A stretch of DNA of 64,000 nucleotides. Source: Haliea sp. Lineage in GTDB: Bacteria > Pseudomonadota > Gammaproteobacteria > Pseudomonadales > Halieaceae. Position numbers and translations under genes: made by a program. The stretch is from assembly GCA_016704305.1 (NCBI GenBank), contig JADJAL010000032.1, positions 1 through 64,000 of the forward strand, read 5' to 3'. Shown one piece after another: positions 30,323 to 38,821 of the stretch (the stretch's first letter is position 1; each line of letters begins with the position of its first letter). Under the pieces are notes generated by a model that was not told the DNA's origin, did no database searches, and saw nothing but the letters and a program-made list of their open reading frames with translations.

Positions 30323-30493
30323 TTAACCGGCGCAAGCTGCAGCAAATGATTCAGCCGGCGCAGGGGAAACGCAATCGCGGTCCATCGGTACGCCGCGAAT
30401 CCTGGATATCTCCTCAGTGATTTTGGCGGCGGGCAGCGCGCCACGATGACCCGGCTTGTCGCCCTGGGACAGTTTTATCTCGATCAAACGCAT
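30323..30493 (-). pseudogene. Remnant of an FMN-binding glutamate-synthase-like (GltB2) gene
   Basis: A 56-residue frame contains LIEIKLSQGDKPGHRGALPA followed by AKITEEISRIRGVPMDRDCVSP, matching the FMN/substrate-binding core of glutamate-synthase-family proteins (usual form KLSQGAKPGHGG.LPAAK, DCVSPP). The normal protein is about 500 residues. Here the match stops after CVSP and nothing continues in other frames. It is therefore an internal fragment left by a deletion or mis-join, next to the abnormal GC tract. Confidence 0.6.
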
Positions 30494-30501
30494 GAAACGC
30501 A

Positions 30502-31437
30502 TTAACAGCCACTGCTATCCCTGCGGCTATGACTATGAGGATGAATACGTAGAAAAAGATTACCATCGCGTTCGAAAACAAGGGCAGTGGTATCGAGCGA
30601 TGGGCAGCGCCCCTGAAGGCTTTTGCCGCTGAACAGATCGAATCGGTAGCCGTGCCATGGGCAGGTTATTACGCCCTGCGCGTCGACCGTCGCCTCATCC
30701 AGCGGACCGAGCATGTGCGGACACATGGCGCTGTGCACCAGCCAGGTGCCCGCATGGCGACGAACGCAATAGCGTCCGGTGGGTGTATCCACGCTCATGC
30801 GGCCAGTTGCAGCAATACTGCCCGCCTCACCGACGAATATCTCCAAAGGTTCGCTAGCGCCTATACTCGCGGCTTCATTCCCACTCCAGCGAGAGTGGTT
30901 ATCCAGTGCGCGCTGGCGACCCTGCATAAGCAGCAGGTCCTCGTCATACAACAGGGCGTACTGCATTCGCAATGCATCGAGGTACAGCGGCACGTGCACC
31001 GCGTCCACCGGTTGCACGCTGTAGAAGCGCACATCGATCGCGATCTCATGCTCCGCCACCGGCGTCGCCTGCGTGTGTATCTCGATGCCTGCGGCGGGGC
31101 CGACCAGGATGGCCGTTGCCCAATAATGCGCCTGCAGGTCGACCAGCAACTCGAGAGACTGGTTGTGGGCTGAAACACCCTCCGCGCCAGGCACTGTCGG
31201 TTGCGCAGTCCGCGCGCGCCAGCCCCATCGGCCGCTGTCAATGCACTCTATGGCGCCAAAAGACGATGCGTGTACATGCGGCAAGTGCTCCCAATCGAGC
31301 GCATTCTCCAGCATGCGCTCAATGCTGATGGGGAGGCTGCGAGTGTAATTGCCCAATAGTTGCAGCGAGCTGACGCGAGCGTAGTCGATGCGTTTCGAGC
31401 GGGCGCTCCAATCAACTGTATGATCTTTGTTCGTCAT
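30502..31437 (-). CDS. Rieske protein with catalytic-type domain first and Rieske domain last
   Basis: 311 residues. Residues 45-56 read NALDWEHLPHVH, exactly the N-xx-D-xx-H-xxxx-H mononuclear-iron pattern of ring-hydroxylating oxygenases; an acidic pair at 176-177 (LYDEDLLLMQGRQ) fits the third ligand region. The Rieske [2Fe-2S] site comes after it: C239-x-H241 (MCPHMLGPLDE) and C259-xx-H262 (TCPWHGYRFDL). Classical Rieske oxygenases have the opposite order and are longer (about 350-450 residues). It probably hydroxylates or demethylates a small substrate using an external reductase. Nine bases separate it from the upstream AraC-type regulator gene, so they are likely cotranscribed. Confidence 0.8.
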   Translation of the reverse strand: MTNKDHTVDWSARSKRIDYARVSSLQLLGNYTRSLPISIERMLENALDWEHLPHVHASSFGAIECIDSGRWGWRARTAQPTVPGAEGVSAHNQSLELLVDLQAHYWATAILVGPAAGIEIHTQATPVAEHEIAIDVRFYSVQPVDAVHVPLYLDALRMQYALLYDEDLLLMQGRQRALDNHSRWSGNEAASIGASEPLEIFVGEAGSIAATGRMSVDTPTGRYCVRRHAGTWLVHSAMCPHMLGPLDEATVDAQGVITCPWHGYRFDLFSGKSLQGRCPSLDTTALVFERDGNLFLRIHPHSHSRRDSSGC

Positions 31438-31446
31438 TGGACGTTA

Positions 31447-32487
31447 TCAACTCCCGGTCTTCACAATCCGCCGACTTGTACCACCGCCGCCAGCCCCGTT
31501 GTCACGCCAGCTCGCGGGCGGGTCGCCAAATTCTCGCTTGAATGCCCGGCTGAACGCAGCCTCCGATTCGTAGCCGATATCAAAGGCGATGCGCGCCAGG
31601 GAATCTTTGGTTTGTCGCAAGCGTCGCGCAGCTGCATGCAGGCGCAAGCGCGTCAGGTAGCGCATGGGAGGCTCGCCAACGACGTGGGCAAACCGCTCGG
31701 CAAAGGTCGAGCGGGACATACCCACAGCCCTCGCAAGCTCATCCGCGGTCCAGCGATGTCGCATGCGCTCCTGCAGCAACCCCAGCGCGCGACAAATCTT
31801 CGGATCGTCGATACCCGCTACCCGACCGCTCTCGGGCGGCGCGAATTCCTCAAGATAGCGGTTTATCGCATCCAGGAACAAAATCTCGGATATCTTCACC
31901 AGGGTGGTTGAATGACCAATTGCGCCCGCAGCGGAATGCTGTGCTGCCAGTTTGAAGGAACTGTCGAACCAGTTTGCCCACGCGCCCTCGGGCACTGCCA
32001 GCTTCATAATGGGGGGCAGCAACATCAACAGGGGACTGGAGGTGTGCTCGCTGCCGAGGAAGCCGCAGATTATCCGGGTCAATTCCCCACCGCCGCCGTG
32101 GCGAATTCGCGCCAGCGCGCCTTCCGCGCCGGGCTCCATCAGGTCATCAGCGCTTACCGCAGTCACCTCGGAGCCATTTGCCAAATGATGGTGGTCGTTG
32201 CGCGGTAACAGCACGATTTCACCGGCCGCAATCGCGACAGGAGCCTGCCCCTCCATCGTCACGCACAACTGGCCCTCGTGGACATAATGAAACGCGATGA
32301 TGCTGCCCGGCAGCGGCCCGAAAGTGGCGCAATCTTCGGGTCCGATTTTGGCGGAAACACACCAGGGCGCGGAGAATTCGGCATCGAGGAATACACCGCC
32401 GGTCAGCGATATCGAATGCAGCAAGTCATTCAATTGAGGCATGGCGTCTTCCGGCGTATCGGACAAGGATTCCGGCGTAACGATCAT
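31447..32487 (-). CDS. AraC-family transcriptional regulator with cupin sensor
   Basis: 346 residues from the ATG at 32,487, or 331 if MPQLNDLLHS (32,442) is the start. The N-terminal cupin-like part has LTGGVFLDAEFSAPWCVSAK and AAGEIVLLPRNDHHHLANG. The C-terminal part has two helix-turn-helix motifs (LARAVGMSRSTFAERFAHVV and IAFDIGYESEAAFSRAFKRE). It precedes the permuted Rieske gene and may control it in response to a small molecule. Confidence 0.85.
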   Translation of the reverse strand: MIVTPESLSDTPEDAMPQLNDLLHSISLTGGVFLDAEFSAPWCVSAKIGPEDCATFGPLPGSIIAFHYVHEGQLCVTMEGQAPVAIAAGEIVLLPRNDHHHLANGSEVTAVSADDLMEPGAEGALARIRHGGGGELTRIICGFLGSEHTSSPLLMLLPPIMKLAVPEGAWANWFDSSFKLAAQHSAAGAIGHSTTLVKISEILFLDAINRYLEEFAPPESGRVAGIDDPKICRALGLLQERMRHRWTADELARAVGMSRSTFAERFAHVVGEPPMRYLTRLRLHAAARRLRQTKDSLARIAFDIGYESEAAFSRAFKREFGDPPASWRDNGAGGGGTSRRIVKTGS

Positions 32488-32610
32488 ATCCCGTTCAGGA
32501 AATCATGCCTATCCTGAGACTGTGGGTTGGCAGGCGATGCTGTTCTGCCACTCTTACAAGCCATGATGCACCTGCATCAGAGCCATTTCTTGCACAGGAG
32601 GACTACATCC

Positions 32611-33948
32611 ATGATTACAGATCTACAGGGTAACAGCTTGAGCGGTGCCAATGCGAAAGCGGTCAGTTTGTATGACGAGGCGGTCGCTGCATTCAATCTT
32701 TATCGCGGCGACCCCATCGGCCTGCTCGACCAGGCGCTGCAGGAGGCTCCGGCGTTTGCGATGGCACACATCGCCAAAATCGCGCTGATGGCCACAGCCA
32801 CCGAACCTGCGGCCATGCAAGCAGCCACGGAGATGGCCCCGACACTGGAAACTCTCTCCCTGAATGAGCGGGAGCGCTCCTGGCGCAACGCGCTGGGTTA
32901 CCTGTTCAGAGGAGAATGGACGCTTGCCGGGCGGGCCTTTGATTACCACTCCATGCACTTTCCGCTGGATTTGCTGGCGCTGCAGACGGGACACCTGATC
33001 GACTTTTTCTGCGCGAACAACCGCAACCTGCGCGACCGTCCGGCCAGGGCGCTGACGCGATGGTCGCCGGACATTCCAGGATACAGCGTGGTGCTTGGCA
33101 TGCAGGCGTTCGGCCTGGAAGAAGCCGGCGATTATGCGCGCGCGGAGGCGCTTGGGCGCCAGGCCGTCGCCGCAGAGCCACTCGACTGCTGGGCGCATCA
33201 CGCCGTGGCCCATGTCATGGAAATGCAGGGCCGCGCGGAAGATGGCATTGGCTGGATGCTGTCCCGAGAAGCGCACTGGGCTGCCGACGACAATCTGTTC
33301 AAGGTGCATAACTGGTGGCACAGGGCGGTCTGCCATCTGTCCCTTGAACAGTGCGACGAAGCGCTGGCGCTGTATGACGGACCCATACGCGAGGCACGCA
33401 GTGCGGTGGCACTGGACGTGATCGATGCCGCCGCGCTGTTGTGGCGACTGCATCTGGCGGGCGTGGATACGGGTGATCGCTGGGCGGAACTCGCCGACGC
33501 CTGGCTGCCACTTGCCGATGGCACGACCTATCCCTTCAATGACTGGCATGCCGCAATGGCGCTATTGGGCGCTGGCAGGACTGATGAGGTGCAGCGCATC
33601 AAAACGGCACTGCGCAACCCGGACGCCACATCCGAGACGGGACGCTGGTCGCGCGAGATCGGCCTGCCCCTGGTCGAGGGCTTCGAGGCGTTCTGGCACG
33701 GTGATTACAACACGGCGACGGAAACCCTGTACGGCGCGCGGCACATCGTCAACACGTTCGGTGGCAGCCATGCCCAGCGAGACATCATCGACCTGACGCT
33801 GCTCGAGGCGGCGCTGCGCGGTTCCAGGGCTGACATGGCCCGGGCGCTTGCCGATGAAAGGCTGTCGATGAAACCTTGCAGCGCGATGAATCGTGCGTTT
33901 CTGTCGCGTATTGGGGCCAGCCGTGCGGCCAGCGTCCGCACCGGCTAG
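32611..33948 (+). CDS. TTC38-like tetratricopeptide repeat protein
   Basis: 445 residues from the ATG at 32,611, which has AGGAGG nine bases upstream (an in-frame ATG at 32,527 lacks one). The sequence is a continuous run of TPR-like helical pairs (AVAAFNLYRGDPIGLLDQAL, GLEEAGDYARAEALGRQAVA, WWHRAVCHLSLEQCDEALAL). It resembles the bacterial relatives of human TTC38, of unknown function. No signal peptide, so presumably cytoplasmic. Divergent from the AraC gene. Confidence 0.75.
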   Translation: MITDLQGNSLSGANAKAVSLYDEAVAAFNLYRGDPIGLLDQALQEAPAFAMAHIAKIALMATATEPAAMQAATEMAPTLETLSLNERERSWRNALGYLFRGEWTLAGRAFDYHSMHFPLDLLALQTGHLIDFFCANNRNLRDRPARALTRWSPDIPGYSVVLGMQAFGLEEAGDYARAEALGRQAVAAEPLDCWAHHAVAHVMEMQGRAEDGIGWMLSREAHWAADDNLFKVHNWWHRAVCHLSLEQCDEALALYDGPIREARSAVALDVIDAAALLWRLHLAGVDTGDRWAELADAWLPLADGTTYPFNDWHAAMALLGAGRTDEVQRIKTALRNPDATSETGRWSREIGLPLVEGFEAFWHGDYNTATETLYGARHIVNTFGGSHAQRDIIDLTLLEAALRGSRADMARALADERLSMKPCSAMNRAFLSRIGASRAASVRTG

Positions 33949-33984
33949 GCAAAAGGGTGCGCGGCCACTCGCGCAGGGGCTTTG

Positions 33985-34080
33985 TGAGAATTGATGCGTC
34001 GTTGCCCAATCGGCGACAGACACACCCTCCACGGCAAACCCCCAAGTCGCCCGCAAAGAAGGTGTGGGATGGGCAGAGGC
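33985..34080 (-). pseudogene. C-terminal relic of a pectinacetylesterase-like paralogue
   Basis: On the minus strand HTFFAGDLG followed, after a one-base shift in a C5 run, by FAVEGVSVADWATT matches HTFLVGDLEIAVEGVTVADW of the intact esterase at 36,016. The DNA aligns at the same spacing with roughly three-quarters identity over about 65 bases. It is a decayed fragment of a duplicated gene, 2 kb from the complete copy. Confidence 0.6.
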
Positions 34081-34114
34081 CGGGTGGGACATGCTGTCGG
34101 GGACTAGTTTTCTT

Positions 34115-34151
34115 CCTTGCAAATTAAAATTAATGGTTTTAATCTGCAAGG
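34115..34151. promoter_or_regulatory. Inverted repeat abutting the DUF4143 ATPase start
   Basis: Arms CCTTGCAAATTAAAA and TTTTAATCTGCAAGG (14 of 15 pairs) flank a seven-base centre. The right arm ends immediately before the ATG at 34,152 and supplies its AAGG ribosome site, so the hairpin or a bound protein could block translation or transcription. Confidence 0.55.
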
Positions 34152-35324
34152 ATGATTGAGCGTTACATCATTCCCCGCCTGAATCAGGCCCTGGAGCGTC
34201 AGGCATCGGTGGCCTTGATTGGGCCGCGCCAGGCCGGAAAGACCACGCTGGCCCGTGCGATTGGTGACAGCCGGCCCTCGGTCTATCTAGATCTTGAAGC
34301 GGCGCGGGATCGCGCGAAGCTGGCTGATCCTGGTGATTTTCTCAATCGCCACTCGGAAGAGCTTGTCATTCTCGACGAAATCCACCGGATGCCCGCCTTG
34401 TTTGAAGACTTGCGGGGGATCATCGACGAAGGTCGGCGCGCGGGCAAACGAACCGGGCGATTCCTCATGCTTGGTTCAGCTGCTATCGACCTGCTCCGCC
34501 AGTCAAGCGAGAGTCTTGCGGGTCGAATCGAATATATCGAACTCGCGCCCCTGACCGCCATCGAATGCAGTGACGAAGCGGGGGTCATGCCACTCTGGCT
34601 GCGTGGTGGTTTTCCCGACAGCTTGCTTGCAGCAAGCGATTTGGACAGCCTCGCCATTCGACTGAGCTTCATCCGCACCTATCTTGAGCGCGATGTTCCG
34701 ATGTTTGGCCCGCGTATTCCGGCCGAAACGCTTGAACGCTTCTGGAAGATGCTCGCCCATGTGCAAGGCAGCCTGCTCAATGCCTCGCGTCTTGCGTCAA
34801 GCATGGCGATTTCCGCGCCAACCGTGACGAGCTATCTCGGGCTACTCGTCGATCTGCTACTTGTCCGCCGGTTACCTCCTTATCACGTTAACGTGGGCAA
34901 GCGGTTGGTCAAGTCGCCCAAGACCTACATCCGCGATACCGGCCTGACCCATGCACTGCTCGGCATTGAAACACTCGACGATCTACTCGCTCATCCCGTT
35001 GCAGGGCCCAGTTGGGAAGGCTTTGTCATTGAGAGCCTGCTTGCGGTCGCACCCATTAGCACCCGTGCCAGCTTCTACCGCACGTCTGCGGGGGCGGAGG
35101 TTGACCTGATTCTTGAGATGGGCGCGAGCCACGGTACCTGGGCCATTGAGGTCAAACGAACCCGCGCACCGAAAGTTGAAAAGGGGTTCAGGATCGCCAT
35201 TGATGACATCAAACCAAACCGCGCCTTCGTCGTTTATGGGGGCGAGGATGGGTACAGTTTGGGTAGCGGCGTAGAGGCAATCAGTGTGCGCGGGCTTGCG
35301 GCGATCCTGGCGGCGCTGTCCTGA
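34152..35324 (+). CDS. AAA_14/DUF4143 ATPase
   Basis: 390 residues. Walker A GPRQAGKTTLA (residues 24-34), Walker B ELVILDEIHRMP and a sensor-like LMLGSA are present. The C-terminal DUF4143 region contains SWEGFVIESLL and the restriction-nuclease-like EVDLILE...WAIEVKRT pattern. Such ATPases are widespread, patchily distributed and of uncertain role, often near mobile or toxin-antitoxin loci. The gene stands alone between the esterase relic and the convergent TetR gene. Confidence 0.85.
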   Translation: MIERYIIPRLNQALERQASVALIGPRQAGKTTLARAIGDSRPSVYLDLEAARDRAKLADPGDFLNRHSEELVILDEIHRMPALFEDLRGIIDEGRRAGKRTGRFLMLGSAAIDLLRQSSESLAGRIEYIELAPLTAIECSDEAGVMPLWLRGGFPDSLLAASDLDSLAIRLSFIRTYLERDVPMFGPRIPAETLERFWKMLAHVQGSLLNASRLASSMAISAPTVTSYLGLLVDLLLVRRLPPYHVNVGKRLVKSPKTYIRDTGLTHALLGIETLDDLLAHPVAGPSWEGFVIESLLAVAPISTRASFYRTSAGAEVDLILEMGASHGTWAIEVKRTRAPKVEKGFRIAIDDIKPNRAFVVYGGEDGYSLGSGVEAISVRGLAAILAALS

Positions 35325-35348
35325 AGCATCCGGCAGGGTCCCGTCCGC

Positions 35349-35990
35349 TCAACCGGTGATGATGTCCCTGGCCGAGTCGGCAACGATCCTCACCGCCTCC
35401 TCTTCGCTGAGCCCGAAGCCGCACAGAGTGAGGGAGAACGCCCGCGTGGCGAGATCGATCGCCTGCTCTGCGGACAACTGCTGGTCGAGAATCCTGATCA
35501 TGCTGAAATAGCCGGTGCCGATGATCTGCAGCATGCCCACGTCTTCACACCGCCGCGCGAAGCGCCCGGATGCTATGCCTGCCGCAACGTCTTCACTCAC
35601 GCTCTTGTGCAGCTGGTGATCCCCGGCGTTTACCCAGTCGTTGCCGCGCAGCATGATGGTGGCGCGCCGCGGGTCGGATACCGCCAGTTGCATATGCGTG
35701 CACATGCCGCGCACCATTCTGTAGGCGGGGTCGGTGACGTTTTCATTGGCTTTGCGCACCCGCTCTTCCACTTCAACCAGGATCAGGTTGGAGACCGTGG
35801 CGGCCAGCGTTTCCTTGTCCGGGAAGTGGTTGTAAAAGCTCCCCTTGGCAACACCGGCACGCTGCACGATTTCATTGATGGTGATGGCATCAATCGAGCG
35901 CTCGAACAACAGATCGCCGCATGCGCGTAGCAGGGATTCCCGGATTTTGAGACTTTGCGCCTCCCGTGCGCTGATACCCTGCTTCACCAC
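35349..35990 (-). CDS. TetR-family transcriptional regulator
   Basis: About 213 residues from a GTG near 35,990 (GGAG five bases upstream; the ATG at 36,053 would overlap the esterase end). The HTH is INEIVQRAGVAKGSFYNHFPDKETL. The ligand domain is family C-terminal-like with CGFGLSEEEAVRIVADSARD. It lies just after the esterase stop, so both may be cotranscribed. It is the best candidate to bind the TetR-type palindromes at 37,421-37,449, which control the meta-cleavage operon. Confidence 0.85.
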   Translation of the reverse strand: MVKQGISAREAQSLKIRESLLRACGDLLFERSIDAITINEIVQRAGVAKGSFYNHFPDKETLAATVSNLILVEVEERVRKANENVTDPAYRMVRGMCTHMQLAVSDPRRATIMLRGNDWVNAGDHQLHKSVSEDVAAGIASGRFARRCEDVGMLQIIGTGYFSMIRILDQQLSAEQAIDLATRAFSLTLCGFGLSEEEAVRIVADSARDIITG

Positions 35991-36015
35991 GTTCACTCCA
36001 GGTCCCCGCGCATGA

Positions 36016-37155
36016 TTACTCCGACACAGATTGCCAGCTATCCGCCGGGCCATCGATCATCGATCCGACCCAGTCGGCGACGGTCACGCCCTCTACCGCA
36101 ATCTCCAGGTCGCCCACCAGGAAGGTGTGGGTTGTTCCGGCGCGCACGAAACTGCGCATCCGCTCGGGATAAGCGGCCTCTACCTCCGCCAGCGTGGGCC
36201 GCAGGATGGCTTCAAACGCCGGTCCGCCAATACCCAGGAAAAAAGTGCCTATGGTGAAATCCTGTGTATGGCTCAGCATGCCCAGCCGTACATCGGGATC
36301 CTGCGCCAGTTGCCAGTTGATGATGCCTGCCGATGAGCCCTGCACATCGCATTCCGCGCAGCTGGCCGGGAAAAAGCTACTGATGTTCCAGTAATCGATG
36401 ATTTGCTGGTTGAACGCCGGGTCACTCGGGCGGTTGATGCCGATGCCGGAATCGTTCACCACCTCGATCGGAACACCGGGATACAACTGGCGCACGATAG
36501 GCAGCGCGAACAGCGTGCCATAACCGCCCGCGCTCACACCCACCCGGACGATGCGGCGCGGTGCCGGAAACGCGCGCACCGCGACATCCAGCCCGGCGGA
36601 CAGGTTGTGCAGGCCGCGATGAAAGCGATCGGCGGTGCCGTCATCGTCCGAATCCACGTCGGCATCACTGGCGAACAGGCCGCCATCACAGTAAGGCAGG
36701 TACACCGTACTGACGCCGGCCAGCGGGCTGACCGCGGGATCCTGCGACAGCAGCCCGACCTCGGGAATGCCCGGTCCGGACTCGGTGGTCGCGGCACACA
36801 GGTCAAACCAGCAGGCGCCGCCGCCCTGCAGGAAGATCATCAGGTCCTCGCTGCCCTCATCGCGCGTTGCCATGGTGTAGGGTTTGCCGGTCAGGCACAG
36901 TGGGCCGTCACCCGCCCCGAATTGATGGCTGATCACATTCCCTGACTGGCTGGTGCTGCTCGGCGAGTACAGGTCCAGGTAGCGCGTCACGCCCTGGTCG
37001 ACCAGCTCCTGGAACGGCACCTCCGTCTGCCCACCGTCGATGAAAAAGTCGTTGCCGCCGTTGGAGCAGGCGCCCAGCGACAACGTCGCAACAAGGCCTG
37101 CCACGCCACGCAAGGTTGCGGCAGGGCTGCCAACAAGTCTGGTCAGAGTACGCAT
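36016..37155 (-). CDS. Pectinacetylesterase/Notum-like lipoprotein
   Basis: 379 residues from the ATG at 37,155 (AGGAATT upstream). The signal ends LSLGACSNGG, so Cys is the lipidation site. LMIFLQGGGACWFDLCAA is the oxyanion-hole region and RVGVSAGGYGTLFA holds the Ser nucleophile; a C-terminal THTFLVGD gives a likely catalytic His. The family removes acetyl or acyl groups from polysaccharides or proteins. A partial relic copy lies at 33,985-34,080. It is divergent from the extradiol dioxygenase operon and upstream of the TetR gene. Confidence 0.75.
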   Translation of the reverse strand: MRTLTRLVGSPAATLRGVAGLVATLSLGACSNGGNDFFIDGGQTEVPFQELVDQGVTRYLDLYSPSSTSQSGNVISHQFGAGDGPLCLTGKPYTMATRDEGSEDLMIFLQGGGACWFDLCAATTESGPGIPEVGLLSQDPAVSPLAGVSTVYLPYCDGGLFASDADVDSDDDGTADRFHRGLHNLSAGLDVAVRAFPAPRRIVRVGVSAGGYGTLFALPIVRQLYPGVPIEVVNDSGIGINRPSDPAFNQQIIDYWNISSFFPASCAECDVQGSSAGIINWQLAQDPDVRLGMLSHTQDFTIGTFFLGIGGPAFEAILRPTLAEVEAAYPERMRSFVRAGTTHTFLVGDLEIAVEGVTVADWVGSMIDGPADSWQSVSE

Positions 37156-37420
37156 GATGAAATTCCTATGATTATTGTGTAATTGCAGCGAATCGGGCTG
37201 GAGCCGGGCCACTGTAGCAACTGTGCACACTGAATCCAACCTGCCCGGTGCCTGCGTCTGGACAACCACGCTTGAATTCCACCGCTACGCCAGCGCGTGA
37301 CCTCGCACCGCTGCACGGGTTCACCCAGTGCACCGTTGATTCCCCACCCCGATGCCGCGCATAATTTTAGGCCTTTGGTGACCAGTTGGTTTACTCATAG
37401 TATTAATAATGTAATTTAAA

Positions 37421-37464
37421 TGACCGTTTGGTCATTGACTAAACGGTCACTTATTGCCTAATAT
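37421..37464 (+). promoter_or_regulatory. TetR-type operator overlapping a sigma70 promoter
   Basis: TGACCGTTTGGTCA (37,421-37,434) is itself palindromic. With TGACTAAACGGTCA (37,436-37,449) it forms a larger inverted repeat (13 of 14 matching). A -35 TTGACT at 37,435-37,440 and -10 TAATAT at 37,459-37,464 are 18 bases apart, so the second half-site covers the spacer. Binding would repress the dioxygenase operon that starts at 37,587. Confidence 0.65.
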
Positions 37465-37586
37465 AGCCAAATAAGATGCAATCGATTGGCGTCATCCGGC
37501 GCTGCCTGTACTGGCTGCCAATTGGCAACCGAGCGCAACAGGTAGAGTATGTCGACACAGCCGCACACCCCTGAGGAGTTCTTGTA

Positions 37587-38741
37587 ATGGCCACGCCTCT
37601 GGATCAAATCGTCTACCCAGGCTCCGATCAATACACGGCAGAGGAATTGGCCGCGCCGGGAACAATACCGATCGGGTTGCACGGCGAACCGCTGGTGAAG
37701 GTGATCGACACCGCCTACATCGCATTCCAGGTGCCGGATTTGCAACGGCAGAAAGCGTTCCTGGCCGATTTCGGCATGGTGGCGGCGCAAGGTGAGGCGC
37801 AGGGCGATGGCGCCAGCCTCTATATGCGCGGCTATGGCACCGCCCCCTACATTTATGTGGCTCATAAGGGTAGCGAGCCTGGCTTCCTCGGCGCGGGATT
37901 TCTGCTCGCCTGCGAGGAGGACTTGCAGCGCGTGGCGCAGGACACCGGGCGCCCCATGGAAGCGTTGGACGGACCCGGTGGAGGCCAGCGCGTGCGCCTG
38001 CGCGACCCGGATGGATTTTTTGTCGATCTCATCTGGGGCCGGCAGCAGGTCGCGCCGCTACCTACCCGCAGCGAGGGTTTGCCCGTCAATCTGCCCGGCA
38101 CCAAAAACCGCGTGAACCGCGCGCTGCGCACACCGCTGGAACCCAGCCCCGTGCAGCGGTTTGGGCACTACGTACTGATGGTGTCCGACTTCGAGGCCTC
38201 ATGGCGGTGGTACCGCAGCCATCTGGGACTGCTGCCCACCGATGTGCAGTGCACGACCAGCGGGCATCCGGTGCTCGCCTTCTGCCGCCTGGACCGCGGC
38301 GAGTTGCCCTCTGACCACCATACCGTCGTGTTGGCGAGCGGCCCGCGCGCCACTTACATGCACAGCGCGTACGAGACGGTGGACCAGGACGCCATCGTCC
38401 AGGGGCAGCAATACTTGAAGCAAAAGGGCTGGCGGCACTTCTGGGGCATGGGCCGCCATATCCTCGGCAGCCAGATCTTCGACTACTGGCTGGACCCGCA
38501 CGGGCACGAGGTGGAGCACTACGCGGATGGCGATGTGTTCGACAACACCTGCCCGACGCAATACCACCTGATGGACCGCGGCGGACTGTGGGCCTGGGGC
38601 GACGATGTGCCGGCGGCGATGAAACCCAAACCGCGCTTCGCGGACATCGTGAAGCTGGTGTTGGGCGGCGGCGCCAAGCGCAAGATGCTGTTTGAAATGA
38701 AACGGGCGATGGATCGGGCACCTCGGCCCTGGCTGAAGTAA
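37587..38741 (+). CDS. VOC-family extradiol ring-cleavage dioxygenase
   Basis: 384 residues with two vicinal-oxygen-chelate domains. The C-terminal domain has the metal triad His in RFGHYVLMVSDFEASW, His in TYMHSAYETVD and Glu in HEVEHYADGDVFD. It should open a catechol-type ring next to the hydroxyls (meta cleavage) using Fe(II). It is first in an operon with a FAH-family hydrolase (81 nt downstream) and an MhpA-like hydroxylase, under the TetR-type operator. Substrate is unknown. Confidence 0.8.
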   Translation: MATPLDQIVYPGSDQYTAEELAAPGTIPIGLHGEPLVKVIDTAYIAFQVPDLQRQKAFLADFGMVAAQGEAQGDGASLYMRGYGTAPYIYVAHKGSEPGFLGAGFLLACEEDLQRVAQDTGRPMEALDGPGGGQRVRLRDPDGFFVDLIWGRQQVAPLPTRSEGLPVNLPGTKNRVNRALRTPLEPSPVQRFGHYVLMVSDFEASWRWYRSHLGLLPTDVQCTTSGHPVLAFCRLDRGELPSDHHTVVLASGPRATYMHSAYETVDQDAIVQGQQYLKQKGWRHFWGMGRHILGSQIFDYWLDPHGHEVEHYADGDVFDNTCPTQYHLMDRGGLWAWGDDVPAAMKPKPRFADIVKLVLGGGAKRKMLFEMKRAMDRAPRPWLK

Positions 38742-38821
38742 ACATAAGTGGACGGGCGCTTTGCACGGCAGTCTGCGTGCGGCGCACGCGTCGACCCCTA
38801 ACGTAGCAGGAGAGATTCGCA

